A stretch of 64,000 nucleotides of DNA from Methylorubrum rhodesianum. GTDB lineage: Bacteria; Pseudomonadota; Alphaproteobacteria; Rhizobiales; Beijerinckiaceae. Below the pieces are notes generated by a model. That model was not told where the DNA came from, searched no databases, and was given only the letters and a program-made list of their open reading frames with translations. A program made the position numbers and the translations under genes. The first letter of the stretch is position 1, and the number at the start of each line of letters is the position of its first letter. The DNA is taken from positions 57,763 to 121,762 of the forward strand of contig NZ_JACHOS010000019.1 of the NCBI RefSeq assembly GCF_014199985.1, written 5' to 3'. Positions 9,465 through 18,298 of the stretch are shown here, piece by piece.

Positions 9465-10902
9465 CCGGGGCGAGGCTCTGAGGCGATCCGTCGGCGGGTC
9501 TCGGCACGGCGTCGCGCAGGCGGCGCTGACCCGAGACCTCGGCCCCGGCATCCGGTGCCAGCCTCCGGAACACGAAGAACGAGCCCGCCGAGACCACCGC
9601 CACCCCGAGGAAGGCGAGGGGGAAGTCGTCCGCCGCGATTCCCCCGTGGCCGTGCCACGCGGCGGCGCCCTCCAAGGCGAGGGCGCCGATGGAGACGCCC
9701 AGGCTCAGGGAGAGCTGCTGGGCCACGCTGGCGAGACTCGTCGCCGCGCTCATCTCGCGCGATTCGAGGTCGGCATAGGCGATGGCGTTGACGCAGGTGA
9801 ATTGCAGCGAGCGCACGCAGCCGCCGAGCAGCAGCACGCTGACGATGATCCAATGCGGCGTCTGCGCCGTGAACAGCCCGTTGGCGGCAAGGAAGGCGGA
9901 GGCGACCAGCGCGTTCGTCACCATCACCCGGCGGAAGCCGTGGGCGCGCAGGATGCGGGGGCCGACGATCTTGATGAGAAGCGCGCCGGCGGCCGCGGCG
10001 AAGGTGATCAGGCCCGAATGCAGCGGATCGAGGCCGAAGCCGATCTGCAGCATCAGCGGCAGCAGGAACGGGATCGCTCCGGTCCCGATCCGGAACAGGC
10101 TTCCGCCCGTCACCGCCGCGCGGAAGGTGTCGTGCCTGAGAAGGTCGAGCCGGAGGAGCGGGTGCTCGGTCCGCTTGGCGTGGCGCAGATAGAGCCCGAC
10201 GAGGACGATCCCGCCGGCCATGCAGGCCCAGGACACGCCGTCCGGCAGGAGATGGCGCCCGGTCGAGGCGAAGCCGAGCATCAGGAGGGCGAGTCCGCCC
10301 CCCGAGAGCAGGAAGCCCGTCACATCCAGCGGCGGGCGGGTCTCCTCGCGGATATCGCCGAAATACAGGGTCGCCAGGACGATGCCGGCGAGCCCGATCG
10401 GGATGTTGATGAAGAAGATCCAGCGCCAGTCGGCGTAGGTGGTGATGAAGCCGCCGAGCGGCGGCCCGAGGATCGGGCCGATCAGCGCGGGAATCGTGAG
10501 GTAGGCCAGGGCCCCGACGAGTTCGGATTTCGGTACAGAGCGCAGGATCACGAGGCGGCCGACCGGCACCATCATCGCTCCCCCGATCCCCTGCACGAAG
10601 CGGGCGGCGACGAAGCCGGCGAGCGAATTCGCGGCGGCGCAGGCCAGCGAGCCCGCCATGAAGACGCAGAGCGCGGCGCGGAAGACGTTGCGGGCGCCGT
10701 AGCGGTCGGCGGCCCAGCCCGAGATGGGGATGAAGATTGCGAGGCTGACGAGATAGGCGGTCAGCGCCAGCTTGAGGGCAATCGGATCGACGCCGAGGCT
10801 CGCCGCGATTGCCGGCAGCGCCGTGGCGATCACCGTCGAGTCGGTGTTCTCCATGAACAGGGCGGTGGCGACGACGAGGGGAACGATCTGGGCGGGACGC
10901 AT
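9418..10902 (-). CDS. MFS drug exporter, DHA2 (EmrB/QacA) family
   Basis: Predicted 494-residue, 14-helix inner-membrane proton/drug antiporter. Helix 1 carries FMENTDSTVIATALPAI, equivalent to motif D1 of the DHA2 family. Motif A is GWAADRYGARNVFRA near residue 65, and the antiporter motif C region is TIPALIGPILGPPLGGF near residue 140. The C-terminus is convergent with, and overlaps, the DoxX gene. No TetR or MarR regulator lies next to it. Substrate unknown. Confidence 0.9.
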   Translation of the reverse strand: MRPAQIVPLVVATALFMENTDSTVIATALPAIAASLGVDPIALKLALTAYLVSLAIFIPISGWAADRYGARNVFRAALCVFMAGSLACAAANSLAGFVAARFVQGIGGAMMVPVGRLVILRSVPKSELVGALAYLTIPALIGPILGPPLGGFITTYADWRWIFFINIPIGLAGIVLATLYFGDIREETRPPLDVTGFLLSGGGLALLMLGFASTGRHLLPDGVSWACMAGGIVLVGLYLRHAKRTEHPLLRLDLLRHDTFRAAVTGGSLFRIGTGAIPFLLPLMLQIGFGLDPLHSGLITFAAAAGALLIKIVGPRILRAHGFRRVMVTNALVASAFLAANGLFTAQTPHWIIVSVLLLGGCVRSLQFTCVNAIAYADLESREMSAATSLASVAQQLSLSLGVSIGALALEGAAAWHGHGGIAADDFPLAFLGVAVVSAGSFFVFRRLAPDAGAEVSGQRRLRDAVPRPADGSPQSLAPVTPQHAPEPGRPSSA

Positions 10903-11189
10903 CGGCAGGAAGAAGCGTGCAACGCGCCGAAGGGTTGCGCCACGGGGAGCGGGGGCGCCCCATCGTTTCGGTGGGGCGGCGGGATCGACTACCGGAGTGT
11001 TGCGGGATGAAACAACGTGGCTGAACGGTCACAGACCCGCGAGATCCGCGCGCAGGGGCCTGCGAAATCCTTCCGGGACCGCCACCTTACCGCTAGGCTT
11101 CCGCCCGAAAAGCGGCGCTGTCCGGCCTCGGTCGGATCCGTACCCCGCGCGCCCGACGGCGCCGGCCTCCCATCCCGCGAAAGAGCCTG

Positions 11190-12077
11190 ATGCCCCTGCG
11201 GTCGTATCCTCGTTCCGGCTTGTCCCGCCTCGCGCTCGCCGCGGCCCTGCTCGCCGGCCTCGCCGGCTGCGGCGACGTGGTTCTCACCGACGGCGGCTCC
11301 CTCTCGCGCCGCGACCAGTTCGTGACCAGCGACGCGGTCGCCTCCGAGTCGAAGCTGTTCATCGACCCGACCTTGCCGCAGACCGTGCGCACCGTGCGGA
11401 TCGTGCCGACCGTGTTCACCGAAGCCGTCTCCGGCCCCGGCCTGACGCCGGCCGAGCGGCGCGTGATCGCCAACGCCGCCGACCGGGCGCTCTGCTACGA
11501 CCTGTCGCTGCGCTACGACATCGTGTCCTCGGGGCGCGCCGACCTCACGGTGCGCTCGGCGATCACGCGGGTCGATGTCACCAACGTTCCGGGGGCGAGC
11601 GCGACCATCGGCGCCTCGGCGGCGATTTCCGTCGCCGCGCAGGTCGGCGTCGGATTCGCCAACACGATCGGCAAGGTGCCGGTGCCGCGGGTGCCGATCG
11701 GGCTGGGCAGCCTGACCATCGAGGCCGAGGCGCTCGACGCCCGCAACCGCCAGCGCGCGGCGATGATCTGGGCCGGCGCGGCCAATTCCTTCACCAACCA
11801 GGCCCGCTTCTCCGCGGCCGGCGACGCCTACGACCTCGCGGGCGAGTTCGGCCAGGATTTCGGCTCCTACCTCGCCACCGGCAAGGACCCGTTCAAGGGC
11901 GAGCTGCAGCTCCCGACCTACGACCGCATCCGCATCACCACGCTGGGCGAGGCCCCGCTCGATCCCGACTGCGAGGCCTTCGGCCGCGCTCCGGGCGTGG
12001 ACGGCATCATCGGCGACATGTTCGGTCTGCCGCCGGAATGGACCGATAAGGGACCCGGCATTTCCACGGCGCGCTGA
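11190..12077 (+). CDS. DUF3313 family lipoprotein
   Basis: Predicted 295-residue exported lipoprotein. The N-terminus has a basic region, a hydrophobic stretch and a lipobox LAGLAGCGD, so Cys at about residue 27 should be lipidated. The remainder matches the DUF3313 pattern (VRIVPTVFTEA... ADLTVRSAITRVDVTN... AEALDARNRQRAAMI). Likely sits on the inner leaflet of the outer membrane. The ATG follows AAAGAG. Function unknown; DUF3313 proteins are widespread envelope lipoproteins. It has its own promoter region, a 287-base gap divergent from the MFS gene. Confidence 0.8.
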   Translation: MPLRSYPRSGLSRLALAAALLAGLAGCGDVVLTDGGSLSRRDQFVTSDAVASESKLFIDPTLPQTVRTVRIVPTVFTEAVSGPGLTPAERRVIANAADRALCYDLSLRYDIVSSGRADLTVRSAITRVDVTNVPGASATIGASAAISVAAQVGVGFANTIGKVPVPRVPIGLGSLTIEAEALDARNRQRAAMIWAGAANSFTNQARFSAAGDAYDLAGEFGQDFGSYLATGKDPFKGELQLPTYDRIRITTLGEAPLDPDCEAFGRAPGVDGIIGDMFGLPPEWTDKGPGISTAR

Positions 12078-12111
12078 GCCGCGGCCGCGTCCCCTCAAAC
12101 CGGCCGGACAT

Positions 12112-12139
12112 CCCCTCTCCGCGCCTGCGGGGAGAGGGA
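12112..12139. terminator. Hairpin between convergent DUF3313 and adenine deaminase genes
   Basis: Imperfect G+C stem (CCCTCTCCGC / GCGGGGAGAGGG) with a GCCT loop in the 78-base gap between two converging genes, a common position for a two-way terminator. No T-tract on the plus strand; related CCCTCTCC-GGAGAGGG hairpins are common in G+C-rich proteobacterial spacers. Confidence 0.45.
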
Positions 12140-12155
12140 AAGCCGGTCGCCGCGC

Positions 12156-13961
12156 TCAAGCGGCCTCGAACAGCGGCACCTGTCGCATCTCCGGCACCAG
12201 CACCAGGCCCTTGTCGGTGATGCGGATCTGCGGGATCACCGAGAGCGGGATCAGGTTGAAGCCCATATAGGGGATGCTGCAGCCGGCCCGGTCCCAGGCC
12301 CGTTTCAGGGTTCTCACCTCCTCCGCGACCGCGCCGACGCGCTTGTCGGAGAGGAGCCCCGCCACCGGCAGCGGCACCATCGCGACGACCTGCCCCTCCT
12401 CGACGACGCAGACCCCGCCCTGACCGGCGGCGATGGCGTCGAGCGCCACCCGCATATCGGCCTCGTTCCGTCCGGCGACGATGAGGTTGTGCGAGTCGTG
12501 ACCGACGCTGCTCGCCACCGCGCCGCGCTTCAGGCCGAAGGCGGAGAGCAGCCCGTGGGCGATCCCGCCGGAGCGGCCGTGCCGCTCGATCACCGCGACG
12601 TGGCAGAGATCATGCGCAGCGAGCGTCGCCGGCCAATCGGCGCCGGGTGTCAGCGCGACACGCTCATGACTCAGTTCGATCCCCGGCAGCGTCGTGCGGA
12701 TCGCGTTGACCGTGCAGGGCCCGGCGGGCAGCGGCGGGATCAGGGCGGGGAGGGGATCGGGCAGGCGCACCGTGGCGTAGGCCGGCGCCGGGTAGCGGTA
12801 GGGACGGGCGAGGGCTTCCTCCAGCCGCGGCGTCGGCTTGCGGTCCGCCACCACCCGTTCGCCGCCGTACCACGTCGCCTGCGGCACGAGATCGTCGTTC
12901 AAGAGCACGAGGTCGGCCCGGCGCCCGCCGCCGAGGCCGCCGATCTCCCCGTCGAGGCCGTAGCGGGTGGCCCCGTGCAGCGAGCCCATGGCCCAGGCCG
13001 CGGGCTTCGGGATGCCGCGCGCCACCGCCTCGCGCACCACCCAGTCGAGGCCGAAGGCGAGCAGGTCGTCGGCGTCGCGGTCGTCGGTGCAGGCGCAGAC
13101 GCGTTTCCAGGCGGCGCCGTACTCGGTCACCGTGCCGATCGCCTTGGGCAGCGAGTGCCAGGGAGTGGTCGGCGGGCCGCCGCGCAGGAAAATCCAGAGG
13201 CCGGCCTCCAGGAGGTCGTCGGCGATGTCGGCATCCACCGCCTCATGGGTGTCGGTGACGCCGCTCGCGGCATAGGCCGCCACGAAATCGCGGCCGTAGA
13301 CGTGGCCCGAGACCGGGCGACCCCGCTCCAGGGCGGCGCGGAGGATGGCGTGCGCCCGTTCGTCCCCGGCAGCCACCGCGACGAAATCCATCTTCTCGCC
13401 GAGCCCGACCGCCTCGGGCCAAGCATCGAACAGCCCGGCGATCTTCTCCGCCGTCAGGTCGCCGCCCGCGGTCTCGAGCTCCGACGTGGTGGCGGGCACC
13501 GTGCTCGGCACGGTGAGGAAGATGTTGAGCGGCGCGGCGCGGGCATCCTCCAGCATCCACTCGACGCCGTTCACGTCGAGCACGTTGCCGATCTCGTGGC
13601 TGTCGCAGACGATCGTGGTGGTGCCGTTGATCAGCGCCGCCTCCGCATAGGCGCAGGCCGTGATCATGCTGCTCTCGATATGCAGATGCGGGTCGACCAG
13701 ACCCGGCGCAATCAGGCCGCCGGCCGCGTCGTGGCGCGGGGCATGACCGCGATGCTGGCCCGCCGGCTTCACCGCGGCGATGCGCCCACCCGCGATCCAG
13801 ATCTCGCGGTCGGGCAGGATGCGCTCGGAATAGGTGGAGAGCACCCGCGCGCCGGTGATGACGAGATCGGGCTCGGCCCGCCCGGCGGCGACCTCGGCGA
13901 GGCGACGCGTCATCTGGGCCAGGGGGGCGACGGCGAAACGGTTGAGGGGCTTGACGGTCAT
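12156..13961 (-). CDS. ade: Adenine deaminase
   Basis: Predicted 601-residue amidohydrolase-superfamily enzyme converting adenine to hypoxanthine and ammonia for purine salvage. Metal-binding and family motifs appear in order: GLVDPHLHIESSM (about residue 90), CDSHEIGNVLDVNG, VSGHVYGRDF near 215, and the C-terminal adenine-deaminase domain with SSVGHDSHNLIVAG near 485. Length and motif order match Ade. The ATG has GAAGG upstream. In this neighbourhood it could also consume adenine released by HpnG about 32 kb away, but no linkage is implied. Confidence 0.93.
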   Translation of the reverse strand: MTVKPLNRFAVAPLAQMTRRLAEVAAGRAEPDLVITGARVLSTYSERILPDREIWIAGGRIAAVKPAGQHRGHAPRHDAAGGLIAPGLVDPHLHIESSMITACAYAEAALINGTTTIVCDSHEIGNVLDVNGVEWMLEDARAAPLNIFLTVPSTVPATTSELETAGGDLTAEKIAGLFDAWPEAVGLGEKMDFVAVAAGDERAHAILRAALERGRPVSGHVYGRDFVAAYAASGVTDTHEAVDADIADDLLEAGLWIFLRGGPPTTPWHSLPKAIGTVTEYGAAWKRVCACTDDRDADDLLAFGLDWVVREAVARGIPKPAAWAMGSLHGATRYGLDGEIGGLGGGRRADLVLLNDDLVPQATWYGGERVVADRKPTPRLEEALARPYRYPAPAYATVRLPDPLPALIPPLPAGPCTVNAIRTTLPGIELSHERVALTPGADWPATLAAHDLCHVAVIERHGRSGGIAHGLLSAFGLKRGAVASSVGHDSHNLIVAGRNEADMRVALDAIAAGQGGVCVVEEGQVVAMVPLPVAGLLSDKRVGAVAEEVRTLKRAWDRAGCSIPYMGFNLIPLSVIPQIRITDKGLVLVPEMRQVPLFEAA

Positions 13962-14156
13962 CGGGGCCTTCAGGCTTGCGCGGGCTCTCGAATGGAACGC
14001 GCAGCTATCGTGCCACGACCGGGCGGCGGCGGGCAGCCGCCCCGACCGATTTCGTCACGGCGAGCGGAGCGAGGCCATCGGAGGGCGCCGCCCAACCCTG
14101 GAAGGGCCGCGTCGCCGGATGGCTTCGCCTCACCCCGACGGAACGCGTCTTGAGGC

Positions 14157-14873
14157 TCAGCCCTCGTCGTCCGCCACGGGATCGGCCGACGGCCCGCGGA
14201 ATCCGGTGGCCAGCACGTAGAGTTCGCTCGAATCCGCCCGGCTCGCCGCCGGCTTGACGTGGCGCACGACCGCGAAATCGCGCTTCAGGTCGGCCAGCAG
14301 GCTTCCCTCGGTGCCGCCCTGGAACACCTTGGCCAGGAAGGCGCCGCCCGGCGCCAGGATCTCTGCGGCGAAGGCGGCGGCGGATTCGGCCAAGCCGATG
14401 GTGCGAAGGTGGTCGGTCTTCTTGTGGCCGGTGGTGTTGGCGGCCATGTCGGACAGGACGAGGTCGGCCTTGCCGCCGAGAAGCTCGGTCAGGCGCTCGG
14501 GGGCGCTGTCGTCGAGGAAGTCGAGGGTGATGAAGGTGGCGCCCGCCATCGGCTCGACGTCGAGCAGGTCGATGCCGACGATGCGCCCGCTCTCGCCGAC
14601 GATCTTCGCCGCCACCTGCGACCAGCCGCCCGGGGCGGCGCCGAGATCGACGATCCGCTGTCCGGGCTTCAGCAGCTTGAAGCGCTCGTCGATCTCGACG
14701 AGCTTGAACGCCGCGCGGGAGCGGTAGCCCTCGCGCTTGGCGCGGGCGACGTAGGGATCGTTGAGCTGGCGTTCCAGCCAGCGCTTCTGGGAGAGGGTGC
14801 GCCCGCGGCCGGTCTTCACCCGCTGCTTCAGGTCGCCGCGCAGGCCGCCCGTCCCGCCTCGCCGGTCGCTCAT
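14157..14873 (-). CDS. rlmE: 23S rRNA 2'-O-methyltransferase RlmE (FtsJ/RrmJ)
   Basis: Predicted 238-residue SAM-dependent enzyme methylating U2552 of 23S rRNA in late 50S assembly. SAM-binding motif LGAAPGGWSQVAA lies near residue 83. The K-D-K-E catalytic tetrad is represented by Lys in the AFKLVE helix, Asp in LVLSDMAAN, Lys in FLAKVFQGG and Glu in SSELYVLA. AAGGA precedes the ATG. Ppx/GppA lies directly upstream on the same strand, a pairing common in Alphaproteobacteria; a 120-base gap containing a palindromic repeat separates them. Confidence 0.95.
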   Translation of the reverse strand: MSDRRGGTGGLRGDLKQRVKTGRGRTLSQKRWLERQLNDPYVARAKREGYRSRAAFKLVEIDERFKLLKPGQRIVDLGAAPGGWSQVAAKIVGESGRIVGIDLLDVEPMAGATFITLDFLDDSAPERLTELLGGKADLVLSDMAANTTGHKKTDHLRTIGLAESAAAFAAEILAPGGAFLAKVFQGGTEGSLLADLKRDFAVVRHVKPAASRADSSELYVLATGFRGPSADPVADDEG

Positions 14874-14947
14874 GATCTCGATTCCTTCACGGGTCCGTCC
14901 CTATCGCGGTCCGTCCGGCCCGTGAAGTGCGCGGGGCTTTTGTTCTC

Positions 14948-14993
14948 GCGTCGTCCTTTTCCGAAAGCCGGAGGCCATCGTTCGGGACGATGC
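14948..14993. repeat. 46-base palindromic dispersed repeat, copy 1
   Basis: A 46-base element bounded by the near-perfect inverted arms GCGTCGTCC and GGACGATGC with a TTTTCCGAAAGCCGG core. It ends exactly one base before the ppx stop codon. A second copy of the same length and orientation lies at 27744-27789 and differs at only a few positions. REP-like intergenic element. Confidence 0.75.
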
Positions 14994-16121
14994 TCAGCGG
15001 TAGCGGCCGCGGCGCCAGACGCCGTCTTCGCGCATCATGTTCATCAGGAGGCCCTCGCGCAGGCCGCGGTCGGCGATGCGCAGGCGGTCGGAGGGGAAGA
15101 CCCGGCGGATCGCCTCCAGAATGGCGCAGCCGGCGAGCACGAGATCGGCCCGGTCGCGGCCGATGCAGGGATTGTCGGCGCGCTGTTCGAGGCGGGTGTC
15201 GAGCAGATCCTCGATGGCGTCGCCGACCTCGTCGTCGCTCATCCAGAGCCCGTCGACCCGGCGCCGCTCGTAGCGGGCGAGCCGCAGGTGCATGGCGGCG
15301 AGCGTGGTGACGGTGCCGGAGGTGCCGAGCAGGTGAAAGTAGGGCGCGGTGGCCGCCGCCGCCGCGCGGATCGCGAACGGGGAGATGAGGTCGCCGACCT
15401 CCTCCACCATGCCCTCGAAGGTGCGTCGGGTGACCTCGGTGCCGCCATGGCGCTCGGCCAGCGTCACCACGCCGACGGGCAGCGAATCCCAGGCGCGGAT
15501 GCGCAGGGTCGGGTCGGTCGAGGGATTGGCCGCGGCACCGTCGAGCCACGCGATCTCGGTGGAGCCGCCGCCGATGTCGAAGATCACAACCGATTCCGCC
15601 CGCGGGTCGGCGAGCGCGGCGCATCCGGTGACCGCGAGATAGGCTTCGGTCTGCCGGTCGACGATCTCGAGATCGAGCCCGACCTCGGCGCGCACGCGGG
15701 CCACGAACTCGGCGCCGTTGACGGCGAGCCGGCAGGCCTCGGTGGCGATCACCTTGGAGCGGGCCACCGCGCGGGACTTCATCTTGCCCCGGCAGATGCG
15801 CAGGGCCTCCACCGTGCGCTCGATTGCCGCCTCGGTGAGGCGGTTCGAATTGCCCAGGCCCTCGCCGAGGCGGACGATGCGGGAGAAGGCGTCGATCACC
15901 CGGAAGCCGTTGGGCGTCGGCTCGGCGATCAGCAGGCGGCAATTGTTGGTGCCGAGATCCAGCGCGGCGTAGGCCTCGCGTCGCCCGTGACGGCCGGTCT
16001 CGTAGCGCGGGGGGTAGCTCTCGATCGGACGTCCGCCCGTGACCGTGCGGGATCCCTCCCGCGATGTGTGCGGGTCGGCGGTGGGGCGGGCCGACACGGC
16101 GGCGGCGCTCTCATCCCTCAT
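14994..16121 (-). CDS. ppx: Ppx/GppA-family phosphatase (exopolyphosphatase)
   Basis: Predicted 375-residue member of the ASKHA fold acting on polyphosphate and/or pppGpp in the cytosol. Phosphate-1 motif AYAALDLGTNNCRLLIA is near residue 50, phosphate-2 motif VVIFDIGGGSTEIAW near 175, and a GTSGTVTTLAA segment near 268. The first 48 residues are not conserved, so translation may begin downstream of the ATG at 16121. Short single-module Ppx, as usual beside rlmE in Alphaproteobacteria. Confidence 0.9.
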   Translation of the reverse strand: MRDESAAAVSARPTADPHTSREGSRTVTGGRPIESYPPRYETGRHGRREAYAALDLGTNNCRLLIAEPTPNGFRVIDAFSRIVRLGEGLGNSNRLTEAAIERTVEALRICRGKMKSRAVARSKVIATEACRLAVNGAEFVARVRAEVGLDLEIVDRQTEAYLAVTGCAALADPRAESVVIFDIGGGSTEIAWLDGAAANPSTDPTLRIRAWDSLPVGVVTLAERHGGTEVTRRTFEGMVEEVGDLISPFAIRAAAAATAPYFHLLGTSGTVTTLAAMHLRLARYERRRVDGLWMSDDEVGDAIEDLLDTRLEQRADNPCIGRDRADLVLAGCAILEAIRRVFPSDRLRIADRGLREGLLMNMMREDGVWRRGRYR

Positions 16122-16147
16122 CGACGCGACCGAACTTCCTGGCGATG

Positions 16148-16170
16148 CGGCCCGGCAAGGTGCCGGGCCG
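16148..16170. terminator. Intergenic hairpin between ppx and the glycosyltransferase operon
   Basis: Perfect 9-bp G+C stem (CGGCCCGGC / GCCGGGCCG) with a 5-base loop in the 147-base gap. It could end the minus-strand carotenoid transcript, but there is no U-tract in either direction, so it may be only an RNA hairpin. Confidence 0.35.
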
Positions 16171-16268
16171 TCGTGTCACCAAGGCTACAGGCGTTGTTCA
16201 GGAACTGCAAAGGCTGGATGACGCGCCTAACACGATTTGCCGCACGGATTGTTTTGGGTTGAAAGGGA

Positions 16269-17477
16269 TCAGCCCGGCTTCCGCTGCGGCTTCGACGCTC
16301 CTTCCAAGGATCCACCCACGGGTCCGCCCATCGATCCGCCCATCGATCCGCCCACCGCGTAGCTGCGGCCCTTCCACACCGCCCGGCCGGCACGCGCCGG
16401 GCGCAGCAGCACGTTCCACTGGATCGCCAGGGCCGTGCAGACGGTGAGCGGGTGGAGGGGGATCGTCGCCGCCGGCTCGGCCACCCGAAAGGTGATCGCC
16501 GCGCGGGTGGCGAGCGAGACGAGAGCGGCCGCGCCCGCCATCGCGACGGCGGTGCCGGCGCCGAACGCCAGCGCGGCGGCGAGGACGAGCCAGGGCAGGA
16601 CATGGCCGCCGAACAGCAGAACCGTCCAAACGGGGAGCGCCGCGGGCGTCGCCATGCCCTCGTGCGCGTTCTTCGAGAAGCCGGCCCAGGACTGAGCGAA
16701 GTCGCGGTACATCCGGCAGGCGGCGAGCGCGTGGCCGGCGACGAGATCGGTGCGATAGCCGCGCTCGCGCAACAGCCGCGGCAGGCGCACGCCGTCGTGC
16801 AGCGAGGTGCGGATCGCGCCGTGACCGCCGGTGGCGGCGTAGGCCTCGCGGGCGATCAGGATCATCTGCCCGCAGGCGGCGCCGAGCGAGGTCCGGGGCG
16901 AGGCCCGCATCATGGCGATCGGCAGGTAGCCGAGCATCAGGAAGTCGATCATCGGCACGGTCAGGCGCTCGCCCAGCGTCCCCATCACCTGGCGCGGCAC
17001 GCCGCTGACGAGATCGGCCCCGCTCTTGCCGGCGTGCGCGGCGAGCGCCGCCGCGCCATCCGGCGCCAGGGTCACGTCGGCATCGAGGAACAGCAGGCGC
17101 TCGCCCCGCGCCGCGCCGGCGAGCGCGGCGCAGGCGTGGTTCTTGCCGGTCCATCCCTCGGGCAGGGCGGGCACGGCGACGAGGCGTAGGCGCGGATCGG
17201 TCGCGGCGATGCGCGCGACGATCGCGGCGGTGTCGTCGGTCGAGTGATCGTCGCCGACCAGGACCTCGACCGGGACGCAGCGGCTCGCCAGCGCCGCCCG
17301 CACGGTGCCCTCGATCACCGCCGCCTCGTTGCGGGCGGGGATCAGGATCGAGACGAGGCCGTCGGTCGGCGTGGGCGCAGGGGTTCGCAGGATCGCGAGG
17401 TTGACCGCCGCCAGCCCCGCCGGGAGCAGGGCCAGCGCCAGGGCGACGAGGGCGAGGACGAGGAGCGCCAGCATCAT
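16269..17477 (-). CDS. Family 2 glycosyltransferase, CrtQ-like (carotenoid glycosylation candidate)
   Basis: Predicted 402-residue inner-membrane glycosyltransferase. An N-terminal membrane helix (1-30) is followed by a GT-A domain with LVSILIPARNEAAVIEG, the nucleotide-binding VGDDHSTDDT, the metal-binding DxD as LFLDADVTL, and LPEGWTGKNHACAALA; two to three C-terminal helices follow from about 280. Its ATG overlaps the acyltransferase stop (ATGA), and the desaturase lies just upstream of that gene. This order resembles glycosyl/acyl steps of C30 carotenoid (staphyloxanthin-like) pathways. HpnB, which shares the WTGK region, is the main alternative. The C-terminus carries a short Gly-Ser-Met tandem repeat. 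Confidence 0.78.
   Translation of the reverse strand: MMLALLVLALVALALALLPAGLAAVNLAILRTPAPTPTDGLVSILIPARNEAAVIEGTVRAALASRCVPVEVLVGDDHSTDDTAAIVARIAATDPRLRLVAVPALPEGWTGKNHACAALAGAARGERLLFLDADVTLAPDGAAALAAHAGKSGADLVSGVPRQVMGTLGERLTVPMIDFLMLGYLPIAMMRASPRTSLGAACGQMILIAREAYAATGGHGAIRTSLHDGVRLPRLLRERGYRTDLVAGHALAACRMYRDFAQSWAGFSKNAHEGMATPAALPVWTVLLFGGHVLPWLVLAAALAFGAGTAVAMAGAAALVSLATRAAITFRVAEPAATIPLHPLTVCTALAIQWNVLLRPARAGRAVWKGRSYAVGGSMGGSMGGPVGGSLEGASKPQRKPG
16309..16356. repeat. Four tandem 12-base units inside the glycosyltransferase 3' end
   Basis: Units at 16309, 16321, 16333 and 16345 follow the pattern GATCCRCCCAYS. On the coding strand they encode the Gly-Gly-Ser-Met-like repeat at the C-terminus, so copy-number change alters protein length by four residues without breaking the frame. 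Confidence 0.8.
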
Positions 17478-18286
17478 CGCGATCGCATCTCCTCGGCATC
17501 GCCACTTCGGTGTCCGGGCTCGAAACGGCGGCCGGTCAGCGCCGCCGCGAGCCGGCGCCAGCCGTCATAGACGCCGCCGACGCCGCGCCGGCCCGCCAGC
17601 AGCGTCTCGAACCGTTCGGGCTCGCGGGCGACCACGTCGGCGGAGAGCCGGTCGAGGGTGGCGGTCAGCGCCGTCTCCAGCCGGGCGAGCCGCTCCGGGC
17701 GGGGCAGGGCCCGCAGCTCGGCGGCGGCGAGCGGGGCACCGAAGGCGAGGAAGGCCTCCGCGCCGCGCTCGTCCCAGAAGGCGTATTCCACGGCGAGCGG
17801 CAGGAAGGTCGCCTCGGGCGCGATCTCGGCGAGCCGGGCGACGCCGGGCTTCAGGCCGAGGGGCCGGGCGCGCACGTCGGCGAAGCGTCCCTGCGCGGTG
17901 ATCCAGACCGCGCGGTTCGGCGCCCTCAGGATCGCGCGGGAGGCCGCGAGGAACTGCGCGGCGCCCCGGGCGCTGTCGAGATCGACCGGGAAGGCGCCCA
18001 TCTTCCGGAAGATGCCGTACTTCTCCAGCATCGCGGCATCGAACGGCGCGAAGCTCTCGCGCTGCGGAAACAGGCGGTCGGCGGCGACGATCAGGATCGC
18101 CGCATCCCACCACGCCGGATGGTTGGAATAGATCACCAGCGCGCCCATGCCCGTCCCGTCGGCCGGAACGCCCCAGCGGGCGAGCCGCAGGGCGTTCAGG
18201 TGGCGCCGCACGAAGCGGTCGAAATAGGCAACCATGAACCGCCAGAGCCGCGGTGAGCGCTCGGGCGGCTTTGTCGACCGCATCAT
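17474..18286 (-). CDS. PlsC-like acyltransferase, carotenoid acylation candidate
   Basis: Predicted 270-residue membrane-associated acyltransferase of the lysophosphatidate acyltransferase superfamily. The HX4D catalytic motif is SNHPAWWDAA (about residue 57), and a substrate-binding block FPVDLDSARGA plus TAQGRFADVR sits where PlsC proteins have their FPEGTRS-type motif. It lies between the desaturase (12-base gap) and the glycosyltransferase (4-base overlap), so it probably acylates the product of that pathway, as CrtO does in staphyloxanthin synthesis. That role is inferred from gene order. Confidence 0.8.
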   Translation of the reverse strand: MMRSTKPPERSPRLWRFMVAYFDRFVRRHLNALRLARWGVPADGTGMGALVIYSNHPAWWDAAILIVAADRLFPQRESFAPFDAAMLEKYGIFRKMGAFPVDLDSARGAAQFLAASRAILRAPNRAVWITAQGRFADVRARPLGLKPGVARLAEIAPEATFLPLAVEYAFWDERGAEAFLAFGAPLAAAELRALPRPERLARLETALTATLDRLSADVVAREPERFETLLAGRRGVGGVYDGWRRLAAALTGRRFEPGHRSGDAEEMRSR

Positions 18287-18298
18287 GGCGGGAGAAGC

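Noticed and set aside
9451..11010. 519-codon plus-strand frame antisense to the MFS exporter
   Set aside because: Composition (Gly/Ala/Glu/Arg/His) is that of an antisense shadow; the exporter on the other strand has full motif support.
8615..11032. 805-codon minus-strand open frame
   Set aside because: It overlays the MFS exporter, DoxX and ACP genes in another frame; the translation is Arg/Pro-rich and has no family motifs. Long shadow frames are expected at this G+C.
14259..16262. 667-codon plus-strand frame
   Set aside because: Antisense shadow of rlmE and ppx, both with complete catalytic motifs.
16309..16356. Tandem repeats as a CRISPR-like array
   Set aside because: Units are 12 bases with no spacers and lie within a coding frame.
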